Source of the DNA: Paracoccaceae bacterium
GTDB lineage: Bacteria > Pseudomonadota > Alphaproteobacteria > Rhodobacterales > Rhodobacteraceae
DNA length: 64,000 bases
Reading direction: 5' to 3'
Assembly (NCBI GenBank): GCA_006226775.1
Contig: SBGD01000014.1
Span: 1-64,000, forward strand
The position numbers and the translations under genes are program-made. How positions within the stretch are numbered: position 1 is the stretch's first letter; each line of letters begins with the position of its first letter. Below, piece after piece: positions 43,882-52,495 of this stretch. Under the pieces are notes generated by a model that worked only from the letters and a program-made list of their open reading frames with translations, did no database searches and had not been told where the DNA came from.

Positions 43882-44205
43882 GGGTCTTTCTGCCTCAAGC
43901 GCAACACCAGCCGGGCCAGCGGCTGCCCGCGGGATGCCGCTGCAACGGTTGTGCGGGGAACTTTATGCCGGCCAAGCCCCTCCGACCCCAGAGCGACGCG
44001 CCAGGATCAGAGGTAGCGGCAGCCCGGGGGGCGGGCGGCCGCTGGCCTGGCGGGCTACGCCCTTGATTCCGGGCCGGGACGGGCGCAACCGGGTCTTGCA
44101 CACGCGTCCCGCCGCCGATGCTTCAGCCGCCTGACCCCGCATCGGGATGGACCCCCCCTAGTCCGCTTGCTAAGAGACCCGCAACTGTTAGCGAAGGAAC
44201 CCGCC
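43882..44205. other. Intergenic stretch of 324 nt before aroA
   Basis: No believable gene is visible on either strand. It contains a near-perfect palindrome at 43917-43942 and a GC-rich stretch; the last 10 nt carry the aroA ribosome-binding site AAGGA. No tRNA-like pattern was seen. Confidence 0.55.
43917..43942. terminator. Terminator-like palindrome after trmB
   Basis: CAGCGGC (43917-43923) pairs with GCCGCTG (43936-43942), and the centre CCCGCGGG is itself a palindrome; only TG/AT are unpaired. It lies 36 nt after the trmB stop. There is no T-tract, so termination would be unusual or Rho-assisted. Confidence 0.45.
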
Positions 44206-45555
44206 ATGTCCGGACACGGCACGCCCATCCCGATGATCTCCTCCCCCTGCGGGCCGCTGTCGGGCACGGCAGAGGTGCCGGGGGACAAGTCGATCTCGCA
44301 CCGGTCGCTGATCCTCGGCGCCATGGCGGTGGGCGAGACGGTGGTGACCGGCCTGCTGGAAGGCGAGGATGTGCTCGACACCGCCAAGGCCATGCGCGCC
44401 TTCGGGGCCGAGGTGACGCGCGATGACGATGGCACCTGGCACATCCACGGTGTCGGCACCGGCGGTTTTGCCGAGCCGGACCAGGTGATCGATTGCGGCA
44501 ATTCCGGCACCGGCGTGCGGTTGATCATGGGGGCGGCAGCGACCTCGCCGATCTCGGTGACCTATACCGGCGACGCCAGCCTCAACAAGCGCCCCATGGC
44601 GCGGGTGACCGATCCGCTGGCGCTGTTCGGCTGCCAGGCGGTGGGCCGCTCCGGCGGGCGGTTGCCGATGACGCTGGTGGGTGCCGCGGACCCGGTGCCG
44701 GTGCGCTACACGGTGCCGGTGCCCTCGGCGCAGGTGAAATCGGCGGTGCTGCTGGCGGGGCTGAACGCGCCGGGCCAGACCGTGGTGATCGAGAAGGAAG
44801 CCACCCGCGACCATACCGAGCGGATGCTGGCGGGCTTCGGAGCGGAAATATCCACCGAAGAGACCGGTGAGGGCCGGGTCATCACCCTGACCGGCCAGCC
44901 GGAGTTGAAACCGCAGGTGATTGCCGTGCCGCGCGACCCGTCCTCGGCGGCCTTCCCGGTCTGCGCGGCGCTGATCACGCCCGGCTCGGACGTGCTGGTG
45001 CCCGGCATCGGCCTCAACCCGACGCGGGCGGGGCTGTTCACCACGCTCAAGGAGATGGGCGCGGATCTGACCTACGAGAACCTGCGCGAGGAAGGCGGCG
45101 AGCCGGTGGCCGATCTGCGCGCGAAATATTCGCCCGACATGAAGGGTATCAAGGTGCCGCCCGCGCGTGCGGCGAGCATGATCGACGAATACCCGGTGCT
45201 CTCGGTGGTGGCGGCGAATGCCATGGGCGTCACCGAGATGACCGGCGTCAAGGAATTGCGCGTCAAGGAGAGCGACCGGATCGAGGCCATGGCCAGCGGC
45301 CTGCGCGCCTGTGGCGTTGCGGTCGAGGACGGGCCGGACTGGTGGGCTGTCACCGGGCAGGGGCCGGGGACGGTCAAGGGCGGGGCGACCTGTGCCAGCC
45401 ATCTGGATCACCGGATCGCCATGTCCTTCATGGTGCTGGGCATGGCGACCCAAGAACCGGTGCGCATCGACGACGGCACGCCGATTGCGACCTCCTTCCC
45501 GATCTTCGAGCCGCTGATGGCGCAATTGGGCGCCAAGATCACCCGTGAGGCATGA
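44206..45555 (+). CDS. aroA: 3-phosphoshikimate 1-carboxyvinyltransferase (class II EPSP synthase)
   Basis: This 449-residue enzyme joins shikimate-3-phosphate and phosphoenolpyruvate in aromatic amino acid synthesis. It resembles the CP4-type class II enzymes: [47 protein letters not shown] and [12 protein letters not shown]. In the loop [15 protein letters not shown], residue 101 is glycine where CP4 has alanine 100. AAGGA lies 8 nt before ATG 44206. cmk follows in the same direction. Confidence 0.95.
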   Translation: MSGHGTPIPMISSPCGPLSGTAEVPGDKSISHRSLILGAMAVGETVVTGLLEGEDVLDTAKAMRAFGAEVTRDDDGTWHIHGVGTGGFAEPDQVIDCGNSGTGVRLIMGAAATSPISVTYTGDASLNKRPMARVTDPLALFGCQAVGRSGGRLPMTLVGAADPVPVRYTVPVPSAQVKSAVLLAGLNAPGQTVVIEKEATRDHTERMLAGFGAEISTEETGEGRVITLTGQPELKPQVIAVPRDPSSAAFPVCAALITPGSDVLVPGIGLNPTRAGLFTTLKEMGADLTYENLREEGGEPVADLRAKYSPDMKGIKVPPARAASMIDEYPVLSVVAANAMGVTEMTGVKELRVKESDRIEAMASGLRACGVAVEDGPDWWAVTGQGPGTVKGGATCASHLDHRIAMSFMVLGMATQEPVRIDDGTPIATSFPIFEPLMAQLGAKITREA

Positions 45556-45700
45556 CGGGCGGCCCGATGTTTGCGGCTGCTTTTCCTCCCGGCGTCCTTT
45601 GGGTAGCTTGGGGCGGATGACGGAAGGGCTGATCCGGTCGCAGGGCGGCTTCGGGACGGGCTGAATTCACCCTGCGGGGCAGGCAAGAGAAGAGGATCAG

Positions 45701-46315
45701 ATGGCATTTACCATAGCAGTCGACGGCCCCGCGGCCTCGGGCAAGGGCACGATTTCCAAGCGGCTGGCGCAGGAGCTGGGCTTTGCCCATCTCGACACCG
45801 GGCTGATCTATCGCGCCGTCGGCAAGCGGGTGCTGACCGGGCAGGAGCCGCTGGCGGCGGCGCAGACCCTGCAGGCCGAGCACCTGGAAGATGACAGCCT
45901 GCGGACCCCAGAAGTGGCGCTGGCGGCATCGAAAGTGGCGGTGCTGAGCGAGGTGCGCGCGGCGCTGACCGATTTCCAGCGCGCCTTTTCGCGGCGCGAC
46001 GGTGGCGCGGTGCTGGACGGGCGCGACATCGGCACGGTGATCTGCCCCGAGGCGGAGGTGAAGCTCTTTGTTACCGCCAGCGCCGAGGCGCGGGCCGAGC
46101 GTCGCTTCAAGGAATTGGCCGGCAAGGGGATCGAGACCACCTTCGAGGAGGTCTTTGCCGATATCCGCGCCCGCGACGAGCGTGACATGGGCCGCGCCGA
46201 GGCGCCGCTGAAACCGGCGCCGGATGCGGTGCATATCGACACCACCGACATGTCCATCGAGGATGCCTTTGCCGCCGCCATGGCGCGGGTGCGCGCCCGG
46301 CAGGAGAGCGCATGA
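45701..46315 (+). CDS. cmk: Cytidylate kinase
   Basis: This 204-residue kinase phosphorylates CMP and dCMP with ATP. The P-loop [12 protein letters not shown], the CMP-binding segment DTGLIYRAV and [12 protein letters not shown] are all present; the [14 protein letters not shown] lid is normal. GAGGATC precedes ATG 45701. It belongs to the conserved aroA-cmk-rpsA block, here interrupted by two genes. Its stop overlaps the ATG of the aldo-keto reductase remnant. Confidence 0.94.
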   Translation: MAFTIAVDGPAASGKGTISKRLAQELGFAHLDTGLIYRAVGKRVLTGQEPLAAAQTLQAEHLEDDSLRTPEVALAASKVAVLSEVRAALTDFQRAFSRRDGGAVLDGRDIGTVICPEAEVKLFVTASAEARAERRFKELAGKGIETTFEEVFADIRARDERDMGRAEAPLKPAPDAVHIDTTDMSIEDAFAAAMARVRARQESA

Positions 46316-46731
46316 CCCTGCCGCAACGCAGGATCGCCGGGGCAGAGGTCTCGGCCATGGGCGTGGGCGCAATGTCCTTCGCCGGGTTCTACGGGCCGAC
46401 CACCGAGGAAACCTCCCGGGCGGTGCTGGATGCGGCGCGCGCGCTGGGGGTGAGCCATATCGACACCTCCAATGTCCATGGCATGGGGCGGTCGGAAAAC
46501 ACGATCGGCGCCTCCCTCAAGCAGCATCCCGAGGCGCGGGAGTTCTTTCACATCGCCACCAAGGCCGGGATCACCAGGGACGCCGCGGGCAACCGCTGTT
46601 TCCGCAATGACCCGGCGCATCTGGACGGCAGCCTGGCGCGCATGGGGATCGAGGCGGTGCTGCCGGTCGGCTGGGCGCATGGCGCGCGTTACAGCCCCGG
46701 GCAATACGTCGGCCCGGAACGCTATTGCTGA
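46312..46731 (+). pseudogene. Truncated aldo/keto reductase
   Basis: The first 115 residues match the start of an aldo-keto reductase: MGVGAMSFAGFYGP, the catalytic-type Asp in HIDTSNVHGMG and the Lys in HIATKAGI, then RNDPAHLDGSLARMGIEAV. Full-length family members are about 320 residues and continue with DLYYVH or similar. Here the reading changes at about 46672 into an unrelated tail (LPVGWAHGARYSPGQYVG) and ends at 139 residues. The C-terminal two thirds are missing, so this looks like a deletion remnant. It overlaps cmk by 4 nt. Confidence 0.7.
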
Positions 46732-46741
46732 CCCGTCGCGG

Positions 46742-47830
46742 ATGACCGAGCGTTTCAACCCCGTGATCCTGCCCGCCGACCTGCGGCGCGAGTCGATCCT
46801 GCAGGCGAAGTTCCGGCCCGAGGGCTATCTCGAGGCGCTGGACCGCGAAACGCTCTGGTACGATGCCTTCTGGTCCGAGGGGCGGGTGACGGTGATCGGC
46901 CCGCCGCTCAACAACCTGCGCGGCGCGTTCCGGCAGGCCGAGGTCCGGCTGGACGGCAGGCCGGTCAAGCTCTGGCGGATGCGGCGCTACAAGCGGCATT
47001 TCGTGGCGCAGTTCCTGGCCGAGACCGCGCCGGAACGGATTGCCGTCACCCTGCAGGGCTGGACCGGCGAGGGCGCGGTGGCCAGGGCGGCGCCCGAGCT
47101 TTTCGACGGGCTGAACTCGGCGCTTTATGTCAACAAGAACAACGACCTGGAATGGCTGAAGGATCACGCCGCCTGGCACAAGCAGGAGCATGGGCTTCAG
47201 GCGCTGGCGGTGGTGGACAACATGTCCACGGCTTACAGGGCGGAGGAGATCGCGGCGGCGCTGGCGCCGGTTGGGCTCGCGCGCATCGAGGTGCTGCGCG
47301 CGCCGTTCAAATACGGGCCGATGGGGCTGAAACCCTATCGCCGGACCGAGAAATACATGCAGACCGCGCTGTTCAACGTGATGCGCCTGCGGTTTTTCGG
47401 CGCGGCCCGGGCGGTGCTGAGCTGCGACGTGGACGAGTTGATCCTGCGCCGGGGCGCGCGCGGCGTGTTCGACGCGGCGCAGGCCAGCCGGATCGGCTTT
47501 GTGCAGGTGCCGGGGTTCTGGGTCCATGCCGCGGCGGGCAGCGAAGGGCCCTGGCGGCATGGCGATCACCTTTATGCGCACCAGCCGCCGCGCCCCTCGC
47601 CGCCGAAGTTCTGCGTCGTGCCCTCGGGGCCGCTGGGCGGGTGCAGCTGGGATATCCACGGGTTCGAGCGGCTGCCGTTCCTGCGCTCGCGCGTTCACAA
47701 GGATTTCGTCTTCATGCATTGCCGGGGGGTGTCGACGGCGTGGAAATCTTCCGGTCGGCTGACCATGCCGCGCGACACCGTGATCAACGACGAGGTCGCG
47801 GCGGCGATGGCGCGGATGCCGCAGCGCTGA
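46742..47830 (+). CDS. Glycosyltransferase family 2-like protein
   Basis: This 362-residue protein has a GT2-type core with LQALAVVDNMSTAY and a DxD-like LSCDVDELILRRG (about residue 222), followed by HxxxH-type loops (HGDHLYAHQ; MHCRGVSTAWKSS). It resembles the single-domain glycosyltransferase at 18628-19638 in pattern. No strong ribosome-binding site precedes ATG 46742. It lies between the truncated reductase and rpsA, so it may have arrived with the same rearrangement. Donor and acceptor are unknown. Confidence 0.7.
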   Translation: MTERFNPVILPADLRRESILQAKFRPEGYLEALDRETLWYDAFWSEGRVTVIGPPLNNLRGAFRQAEVRLDGRPVKLWRMRRYKRHFVAQFLAETAPERIAVTLQGWTGEGAVARAAPELFDGLNSALYVNKNNDLEWLKDHAAWHKQEHGLQALAVVDNMSTAYRAEEIAAALAPVGLARIEVLRAPFKYGPMGLKPYRRTEKYMQTALFNVMRLRFFGAARAVLSCDVDELILRRGARGVFDAAQASRIGFVQVPGFWVHAAAGSEGPWRHGDHLYAHQPPRPSPPKFCVVPSGPLGGCSWDIHGFERLPFLRSRVHKDFVFMHCRGVSTAWKSSGRLTMPRDTVINDEVAAAMARMPQR

Positions 47831-47837
47831 CCGGGGC

Positions 47838-47896
47838 GAGGACAGCCCGCAAGGGCTGGAGGAGCGGCTCTTCAAGCCCTTGCGGGCATTCATCGC
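47838..47896. repeat. Composite intergenic repeat, family B
   Basis: AGCCCGCAAGGGCT (47844-47857) and AGCCCTTGCGGGCATTCATC (47875-47894) form two inverted units joined by GGAGGAGCGGCTCTTCA. The second part closely matches 35045-35064. It lies between the glycosyltransferase stop and the rpsA leader, and could form a long hairpin. Confidence 0.6.
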
Positions 47897-48128
47897 CTTG
47901 CGCCGGAAACCGCTTGAAACAAGGGCAAGGGAGGCGTATAGACGCCCCGTCGACAAGGCGAAGAACGCCGCGAACAGAAGATCGGGCAGGGTCGGAAAAC
48001 CACCGGCCCTCTTTCGTTTTGCGGATCACCTCGTGACCAATCCGTCCGCCGCAGGCGGGCAGCAATCAAGACCGGTGGAGACAACCGCCTGGCCAGACAA
48101 AGCGTATGTAAAAGGAACAAACCGCCAC

Positions 48129-49811
48129 ATGGCAAACACATCGATGGAGGAATTCGAAGCCCTCCTGAACGAAAGCTTCGAAATGGACACCCCCGACGAG
48201 GGGACTGTCGTCAAGGGCAAGGTCATCGCGATCGAGGCGGGACAGGCCATCATCGACGTCGGCTACAAGATGGAAGGCCGCGTCGAGCTCAAGGAATTCG
48301 CAAATCCCGGCGAACAGCCCGACATCAGCGTCGGCGACGAAGTCGAGGTCTTCCTCCGCTCCGCCGAGAACGCCCGTGGCGAAGCCGTCATTTCCCGCGA
48401 AATGGCCCGCCGCGAGGAAGCCTGGGACCGCCTGGAAAAAGCCTATGCCGACGACCAGCGCGTCGAAGGCGCGATCTTTGGCCGCGTCAAGGGTGGCTTT
48501 ACCGTCGATCTCGGCGGTGCCGTGGCCTTCCTGCCCGGCTCTCAGGTTGACGTGCGCCCCGTGCGCGACGCCGGCCCGCTGATGGGTCTGAAGCAGCCGT
48601 TCCAGATTCTCAAGATGGACCGTCGCCGTGGCAACATCGTTGTCTCGCGCCGTGCGATCCTCGAAGAGAGCCGCGCCGAACAGCGTGCCGAAGTCATCGC
48701 CAACCTGGCCGAAGGTCAGGCGGTCGACGGCGTGGTCAAGAACATCACCGAATACGGCGCCTTCGTCGACCTCGGCGGTGTCGATGGCCTGCTGCACGTC
48801 ACCGACATGGCATGGCGCCGCGTCAACCACCCCTCGGAGATCCTGTCGATCGGCGAGACCGTGAAGGTCCAGGTCATCAAGATCAACAAGGAAACCCACC
48901 GTATCTCCCTCGGCATGAAGCAGCTGCAGGAAGACCCGTGGGATCTGGTGGCGGCCAAGTACCCGCTGGAATCGACCCACCAGGGCCGCGTCACCAACAT
49001 CACCGACTACGGTGCGTTCGTTGAGCTGGAGCCGGGTGTCGAAGGTCTCGTTCACGTCTCGGAAATGTCCTGGACCAAGAAGAACGTGCACCCCGGCAAG
49101 ATCGTCTCCACCTCGCAAGAGGTCGAGGTCATGGTGCTGGAGATCGACCAGGCGAAACGCCGCGTCTCGCTTGGCCTCAAGCAGACCATGCGCAACCCCT
49201 GGGAGGTCTTTGCCGAGACCCATCCCGAGGGCACCGTCGTCGAGGGCGAGGTCAAGAACATCACCGAATTCGGTCTGTTCGTCGGCCTGCCCGGCGAGAT
49301 CGACGGCATGGTTCACCTCTCGGACCTGTCGTGGGACGAGCGTGGCGAAGATGCGATCCAGAACTACCGCAAGGGCGATGTCGTCCAGGCCGTGGTGTCG
49401 GAAGTCGACATCGACAAGGAGCGCATTTCGCTCTCGATCAAGAACGTCGGCGGCGACAAGTTTGCCGAAGCTGTTGGCGGCGTGAAGCGCGGCTCGGTCA
49501 TCACGGTCGAAGTGACCGCGATCGAGGATGGCGGCATCGAGGTGGAATACGAAGGCATGAAATCCTTCATCCGCCGCTCCGACCTGGCGCGTGACCGGTC
49601 CGACCAGCGCCCCGAGCGTTTCTCGGTCGGCAACAAGGTCGACGTCCGCGTCACCAACGTCGACAGCAAGACCCGCCGTCTGGGCCTGTCGATCAAGGCG
49701 CGCGAGATCGCCGAAGAGAAAGAGGCCGTGCAGCAGTATGGCTCGTCGGACTCGGGTGCATCGCTGGGCGATATCCTTGGCGCGGCCCTGAAGGGCGGCG
49801 ACGACGACTGA
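48129..49811 (+). CDS. rpsA: 30S ribosomal protein S1
   Basis: This 560-residue S1 protein carries six S1 RNA-binding repeats (for example VDGVVKNITEYGAFVDLGGV and HQGRVTNITDYGAFVELEPG). It helps the 30S subunit bind structured messages. The N-terminus MANTSMEEFEALLNESFEM is canonical; AAGGA lies 12 nt upstream, which is long but usable. A good terminator follows at 49841. The frame is open upstream but lacks family homology there. Confidence 0.97.
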   Translation: MANTSMEEFEALLNESFEMDTPDEGTVVKGKVIAIEAGQAIIDVGYKMEGRVELKEFANPGEQPDISVGDEVEVFLRSAENARGEAVISREMARREEAWDRLEKAYADDQRVEGAIFGRVKGGFTVDLGGAVAFLPGSQVDVRPVRDAGPLMGLKQPFQILKMDRRRGNIVVSRRAILEESRAEQRAEVIANLAEGQAVDGVVKNITEYGAFVDLGGVDGLLHVTDMAWRRVNHPSEILSIGETVKVQVIKINKETHRISLGMKQLQEDPWDLVAAKYPLESTHQGRVTNITDYGAFVELEPGVEGLVHVSEMSWTKKNVHPGKIVSTSQEVEVMVLEIDQAKRRVSLGLKQTMRNPWEVFAETHPEGTVVEGEVKNITEFGLFVGLPGEIDGMVHLSDLSWDERGEDAIQNYRKGDVVQAVVSEVDIDKERISLSIKNVGGDKFAEAVGGVKRGSVITVEVTAIEDGGIEVEYEGMKSFIRRSDLARDRSDQRPERFSVGNKVDVRVTNVDSKTRRLGLSIKAREIAEEKEAVQQYGSSDSGASLGDILGAALKGGDDD

Positions 49812-49840
49812 TTTCTGTCAGTCTTCCGATCCAGAAAATC

Positions 49841-49879
49841 GAAGGCCTCCGCCGCGCGCGGGGGCCTTCTTCATTTTGC
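49841..49879 (+). terminator. Rho-independent terminator of rpsA
   Basis: GAAGGCCTCCGC (49841-49852) pairs with GCGGGGGCCTTC (49858-49869), one G-T wobble, then TTCATTTT follows. It lies 29 nt after the rpsA stop. Confidence 0.8.
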
Positions 49880-49944
49880 AGCCGGGGCGCCATGTTTCGG
49901 CCAGGTCCATCCGCCACGGTCGCCGTCATCACGAAGGATGCGCG

Positions 49945-50394
49945 ATGACAGACCCAGACGACCGCCGGCGCCGGATCGAGGCCGCAGAAGACATGCTGGG
50001 CGCGCGCCTGCCGCCGCTCTGCCGCAGCGCGCTGATCGCGGACGGGCAGGCGTCGTTCGACCTCGGGGATGGGCAATTCCTGGATCTCTGGCTCGCCCCG
50101 GAGGGGCAGGGCACGCATATCTTTGCCCATTGTGACGGGGTGCCGATCACCGAAATGGGCGGCTGGGACGGTTACGCCGAGAACTGGCATTTGCAGGAGA
50201 ATGCCTTTCTCGTCGCCTTCAATGGCTGTGGCGACTATTTCCTGCTCTTGCCGGACGAGGCGGGCATCGCGCGCCGGGTGGTCTTTGCCGATCACGAGAT
50301 CGGCGAGCTCAGCGTGATCTGCGCCGACCTGGAGGCCCATGGCCTCGGGGCATCGCCGCAACGGCGAGATGCCCGCGCCGCGCTTCTCGCTTAG
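49945..50394 (+). CDS. SMI1/KNR4 (SUKH)-like protein
   Basis: This 149-residue protein looks like the SUKH fold: an N-terminal helix pair with E..LG..LP (IEAAEDMLGARLPPLCRSALI), then strands with FLDLWLA, HLQENAFLVAFNGCGDYFLLLPDE and ARRVVFADHEIGELSVICADL. Several SUKH proteins act as immunity proteins against toxins, but no toxin gene is visible nearby. AAGGA lies 6 nt before ATG 49945. It sits between rpsA and ihfB, which are often adjacent in relatives. Confidence 0.6.
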   Translation: MTDPDDRRRRIEAAEDMLGARLPPLCRSALIADGQASFDLGDGQFLDLWLAPEGQGTHIFAHCDGVPITEMGGWDGYAENWHLQENAFLVAFNGCGDYFLLLPDEAGIARRVVFADHEIGELSVICADLEAHGLGASPQRRDARAALLA

Positions 50395-50406
50395 GCCCAT
50401 CTGCAG

Positions 50407-50829
50407 GTGCCGCGCGCCGGCAGGCGCTCCAACCCCGAACCGGGCGAAAAAGCCCCCGGGCCGGATCGGCTGCGCTGCATCAAGCCGGCCTTTACCGGGG
50501 CGCTTTGTGCCGCGGGCACCGTGACGGTCGTTTCGATCTTCCTCGGGGTCTTGCTTGCCTATGCCTGGCGGCGAAAGGACCCGGCCAACCAGCGCCACTA
50601 TTCCCGCCAGATCCGCTATTTTTGGCGTCTGACGGCGGCCTGGGGGGTGGGATTCGCGCTGCTCGTGCTGGCGATCTATCTCAAGAGTATTGCCGCGGGG
50701 CCAGAGACCGGCCACGTCATGGTGATCTTCGGGATCGGGCTTTTGATTGCCGGTCTGGGGCAGATCTGGTTCACCGCGATCACGCTCTTTCAATCGCTGC
50801 GTCTGACCTGGTGGCCCGGGTCCGCGTGA
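50407..50829 (+). CDS. DUF4870-like small membrane protein
   Basis: This 140-residue protein has three hydrophobic helices: TVVSIFLGVLLAYAW, AWGVGFALLVLAIYL and IFGIGLLIAGLGQIWF. The segment RHYSRQIRYFWRL followed by a membrane helix resembles DUF4870/YjcZ-type proteins. The start GTG 50407 is 12 nt after the SUKH-like stop; the ribosome-binding site is weak and a later start is possible. It lies next to the SUKH-like gene and may be co-transcribed. Confidence 0.5.
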   Translation: MPRAGRRSNPEPGEKAPGPDRLRCIKPAFTGALCAAGTVTVVSIFLGVLLAYAWRRKDPANQRHYSRQIRYFWRLTAAWGVGFALLVLAIYLKSIAAGPETGHVMVIFGIGLLIAGLGQIWFTAITLFQSLRLTWWPGSA

Positions 50830-50993
50830 CGCGACCGGGGCGGAAGGGCCGGGCCGAATCGGCGGTATCCGCGCCGAAGCGGGACCGGGCCCAATTGCGC
50901 CGCCCGCCCCCGGATCGGGCGGGCCGCGGCGGGTGCAAGCAAAAAAATCACTAATTCTCAGGTGGTTTGCTCGATTCAGGCGGGCATGGGATG

Positions 50994-51022
50994 TTCCCGA
51001 ATGCCGACATTCTTTCTATAGT
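50994..51022 (+). promoter_or_regulatory. Candidate promoter of ihfB
   Basis: TATAGT (51017-51022) is a good -10 box. The matching -35 at 17 bp, TTCCCG (50994-50999), is poor, so an activator or another sigma factor may be involved. The leader to the ihfB ATG is about 55 nt. Confidence 0.4.
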
Positions 51023-51084
51023 CCTCTCAGAGTCGGGGACGCTCGCCGGTAAGAGCCCGGACCGTTTCAGGGGGGATGGCGCAG

Positions 51085-51366
51085 ATGATCAGATCGGAAC
51101 TGATCCAGAAACTTGCAGATGAAAACCCGCACCTTTATCAACGCGATGTAGAGCGCATCGTGAACACGATCTTCGAAGAGATCACCAGTGCCATGGCACG
51201 CGGGGACCGGGTCGAACTTCGTGGCTTCGGTGCGTTTTCGGTGAAGAAACGCGATGCGCGCACGGGCCGGAACCCGCGCACTGGCGAGGCCGTCGAAGTC
51301 GAGGAAAAGCATGTGCCATTTTTCAAGACCGGCAAGCTTCTGCGCGATCGCCTGAACGGAAAGTAG
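51085..51366 (+). CDS. ihfB: Integration host factor subunit beta
   Basis: This 93-residue HU/IHF family protein bends DNA as a dimer with IhfA. The arm motif [22 protein letters not shown] and the C-terminal [16 protein letters not shown] are diagnostic. ATG 51085 ([10 protein letters not shown]) is chosen because it fits family N-termini and has GGGGGG about 9 nt upstream; the ATG at 51076 would touch the ribosome-binding site. It is followed closely by lapA. Confidence 0.94.
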   Translation: MIRSELIQKLADENPHLYQRDVERIVNTIFEEITSAMARGDRVELRGFGAFSVKKRDARTGRNPRTGEAVEVEEKHVPFFKTGKLLRDRLNGK

Positions 51367-51375
51367 ATCGGACCC

Positions 51376-51726
51376 ATGCGTTACATCAAATACGCGTTTC
51401 TGGCGATCGTCGCGATCGCCCTGGTTGCGGTGGCCGTGGCCAACCGCGAGCTTGTCACCCTGACCCTGCTGCCTTCCGGTCTTGCCGCGCTGGCCGGGAT
51501 GAACCAGTCGATCCAGATGCCGCTGTTCGCGGTGATCATCGCCGGGGTCGCCATCGGCCTGCTGGTCGGTTTCGTCTGGGAATGGCTGCGCGAGTTTCGC
51601 CAGCGCGCCGAAAGCGCCCGCAAGGACGCCGAGATCAAGGCGCTCAAGCGCGACCTGCGGCGTCTGAAGGTCGAAAAGCACCAGGGCAAGGACGAGGTCC
51701 TGGCGATCCTCGAAGACGCGCGCTGA
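51376..51726 (+). CDS. lapA: LapA-domain (DUF1049) membrane protein
   Basis: This 116-residue protein has two membrane helices (residues 5-22 and about 50-70) and a charged coiled-coil C-terminus ([20 protein letters not shown]). It fits the LapA domain family, whose E. coli member works with LapB in lipopolysaccharide control. It lies 9 nt after ihfB and 10 nt before trpF, so the three are likely co-transcribed. Confidence 0.8.
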   Translation: MRYIKYAFLAIVAIALVAVAVANRELVTLTLLPSGLAALAGMNQSIQMPLFAVIIAGVAIGLLVGFVWEWLREFRQRAESARKDAEIKALKRDLRRLKVEKHQGKDEVLAILEDAR

Positions 51727-51736
51727 GCGTGGTGCC

Positions 51737-52405
51737 ATGACCGGCGTTCGCACCAAGATCTGCGGCTTGAACCGCCCCGAGGATGTCGCCGCCGTCGCCG
51801 CGGCCGGCGGCTCCTATGTCGGGTTCAACTTCTTTCCCCGCTCGCCGCGCTATGTCGATTTCGCGCAGGCCCGGTCGCTGGCGCTCGAGGTGCCGCTGGG
51901 GCTGGCCAAGGTGGGCCTCGTGGTGAATGCCGATGACGCCCTGCTGGATGCGCTGACCGAGACGGTGCCGCTGGATTTCCTGCAACTCCATGGCAGCGAG
52001 AGCCCCGAGCGCGTGGCCGAGGTGCGCGCGCGCTATGGCCTGCCGGTGATCAAGGTGGTGGGGGTGGCCGATGCGGATGACCTGCCGCTGCTGGACGTGC
52101 ATGGCCGGGTGGCCGACCAGGTGCTGGTCGATGCCAAGCCGCCGAAGGATGCGGTGCTGCCCGGCGGCAACGGGCTGACCTTTGACTGGCGGTTGATTTC
52201 CGGGCGGCGCTGGACGGTGCCCTGGATGCTCGCCGGGGGGCTGACGCCCGAGAACGTGGGCGAGGCGATCGCCCGCACCGGCGCGAGGCAGGTCGATGTC
52301 TCCTCGGGCGTGGAATCGGCGCCGGGCAGGAAGGATGGCGCCAGGATCGCCGCTTTCGTCGCTGCCGCCAACCGGCTGGACGCGCCGCCGCCGCTGCTCA
52401 AGTAG
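51737..52405 (+). CDS. trpF: Phosphoribosylanthranilate isomerase
   Basis: This 222-residue TIM-barrel enzyme converts phosphoribosylanthranilate to CdRP in tryptophan synthesis. The catalytic Cys is in [12 protein letters not shown] and the Asp in VLVDAKPP; the phosphate-binding loop AGGLTPENV and VDVSSGVE are present. It ends 38 nt before a bidirectional terminator, and trpB/trpA are not next to it in this window. Confidence 0.94.
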   Translation: MTGVRTKICGLNRPEDVAAVAAAGGSYVGFNFFPRSPRYVDFAQARSLALEVPLGLAKVGLVVNADDALLDALTETVPLDFLQLHGSESPERVAEVRARYGLPVIKVVGVADADDLPLLDVHGRVADQVLVDAKPPKDAVLPGGNGLTFDWRLISGRRWTVPWMLAGGLTPENVGEAIARTGARQVDVSSGVESAPGRKDGARIAAFVAAANRLDAPPPLLK

Positions 52406-52443
52406 GGCGGCAGCGAGGCCCCATTTCCGTCGTATCAAATGAA

Positions 52444-52471
52444 AAAGGGCGCGCGGCGTGACGCGCCCTTT
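52444..52471. terminator. Bidirectional terminator between trpF and prs
   Basis: AAAGGGCGCG (52444-52453) and CGCGCCCTTT (52462-52471) form a perfect 10-bp stem. On the minus strand it runs into TTTTTCATTT, a good tail for prs; on the plus strand TTTGGCTTT follows. Confidence 0.8.
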
Positions 52472-52495
52472 GGCTTTGCGAAAGGCGAGAAAGGC

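Noticed and set aside
43895-44101. Short minus-strand frame upstream of aroA
   Set aside because: Pro/Arg/Gly-rich shadow frame without a ribosome-binding site or homology.
47880-48128. N-terminal extension of rpsA
   Set aside because: The upstream frame is low-complexity, includes the repeat and lacks S1 homology; the MANTSMEEFEALL start is canonical.
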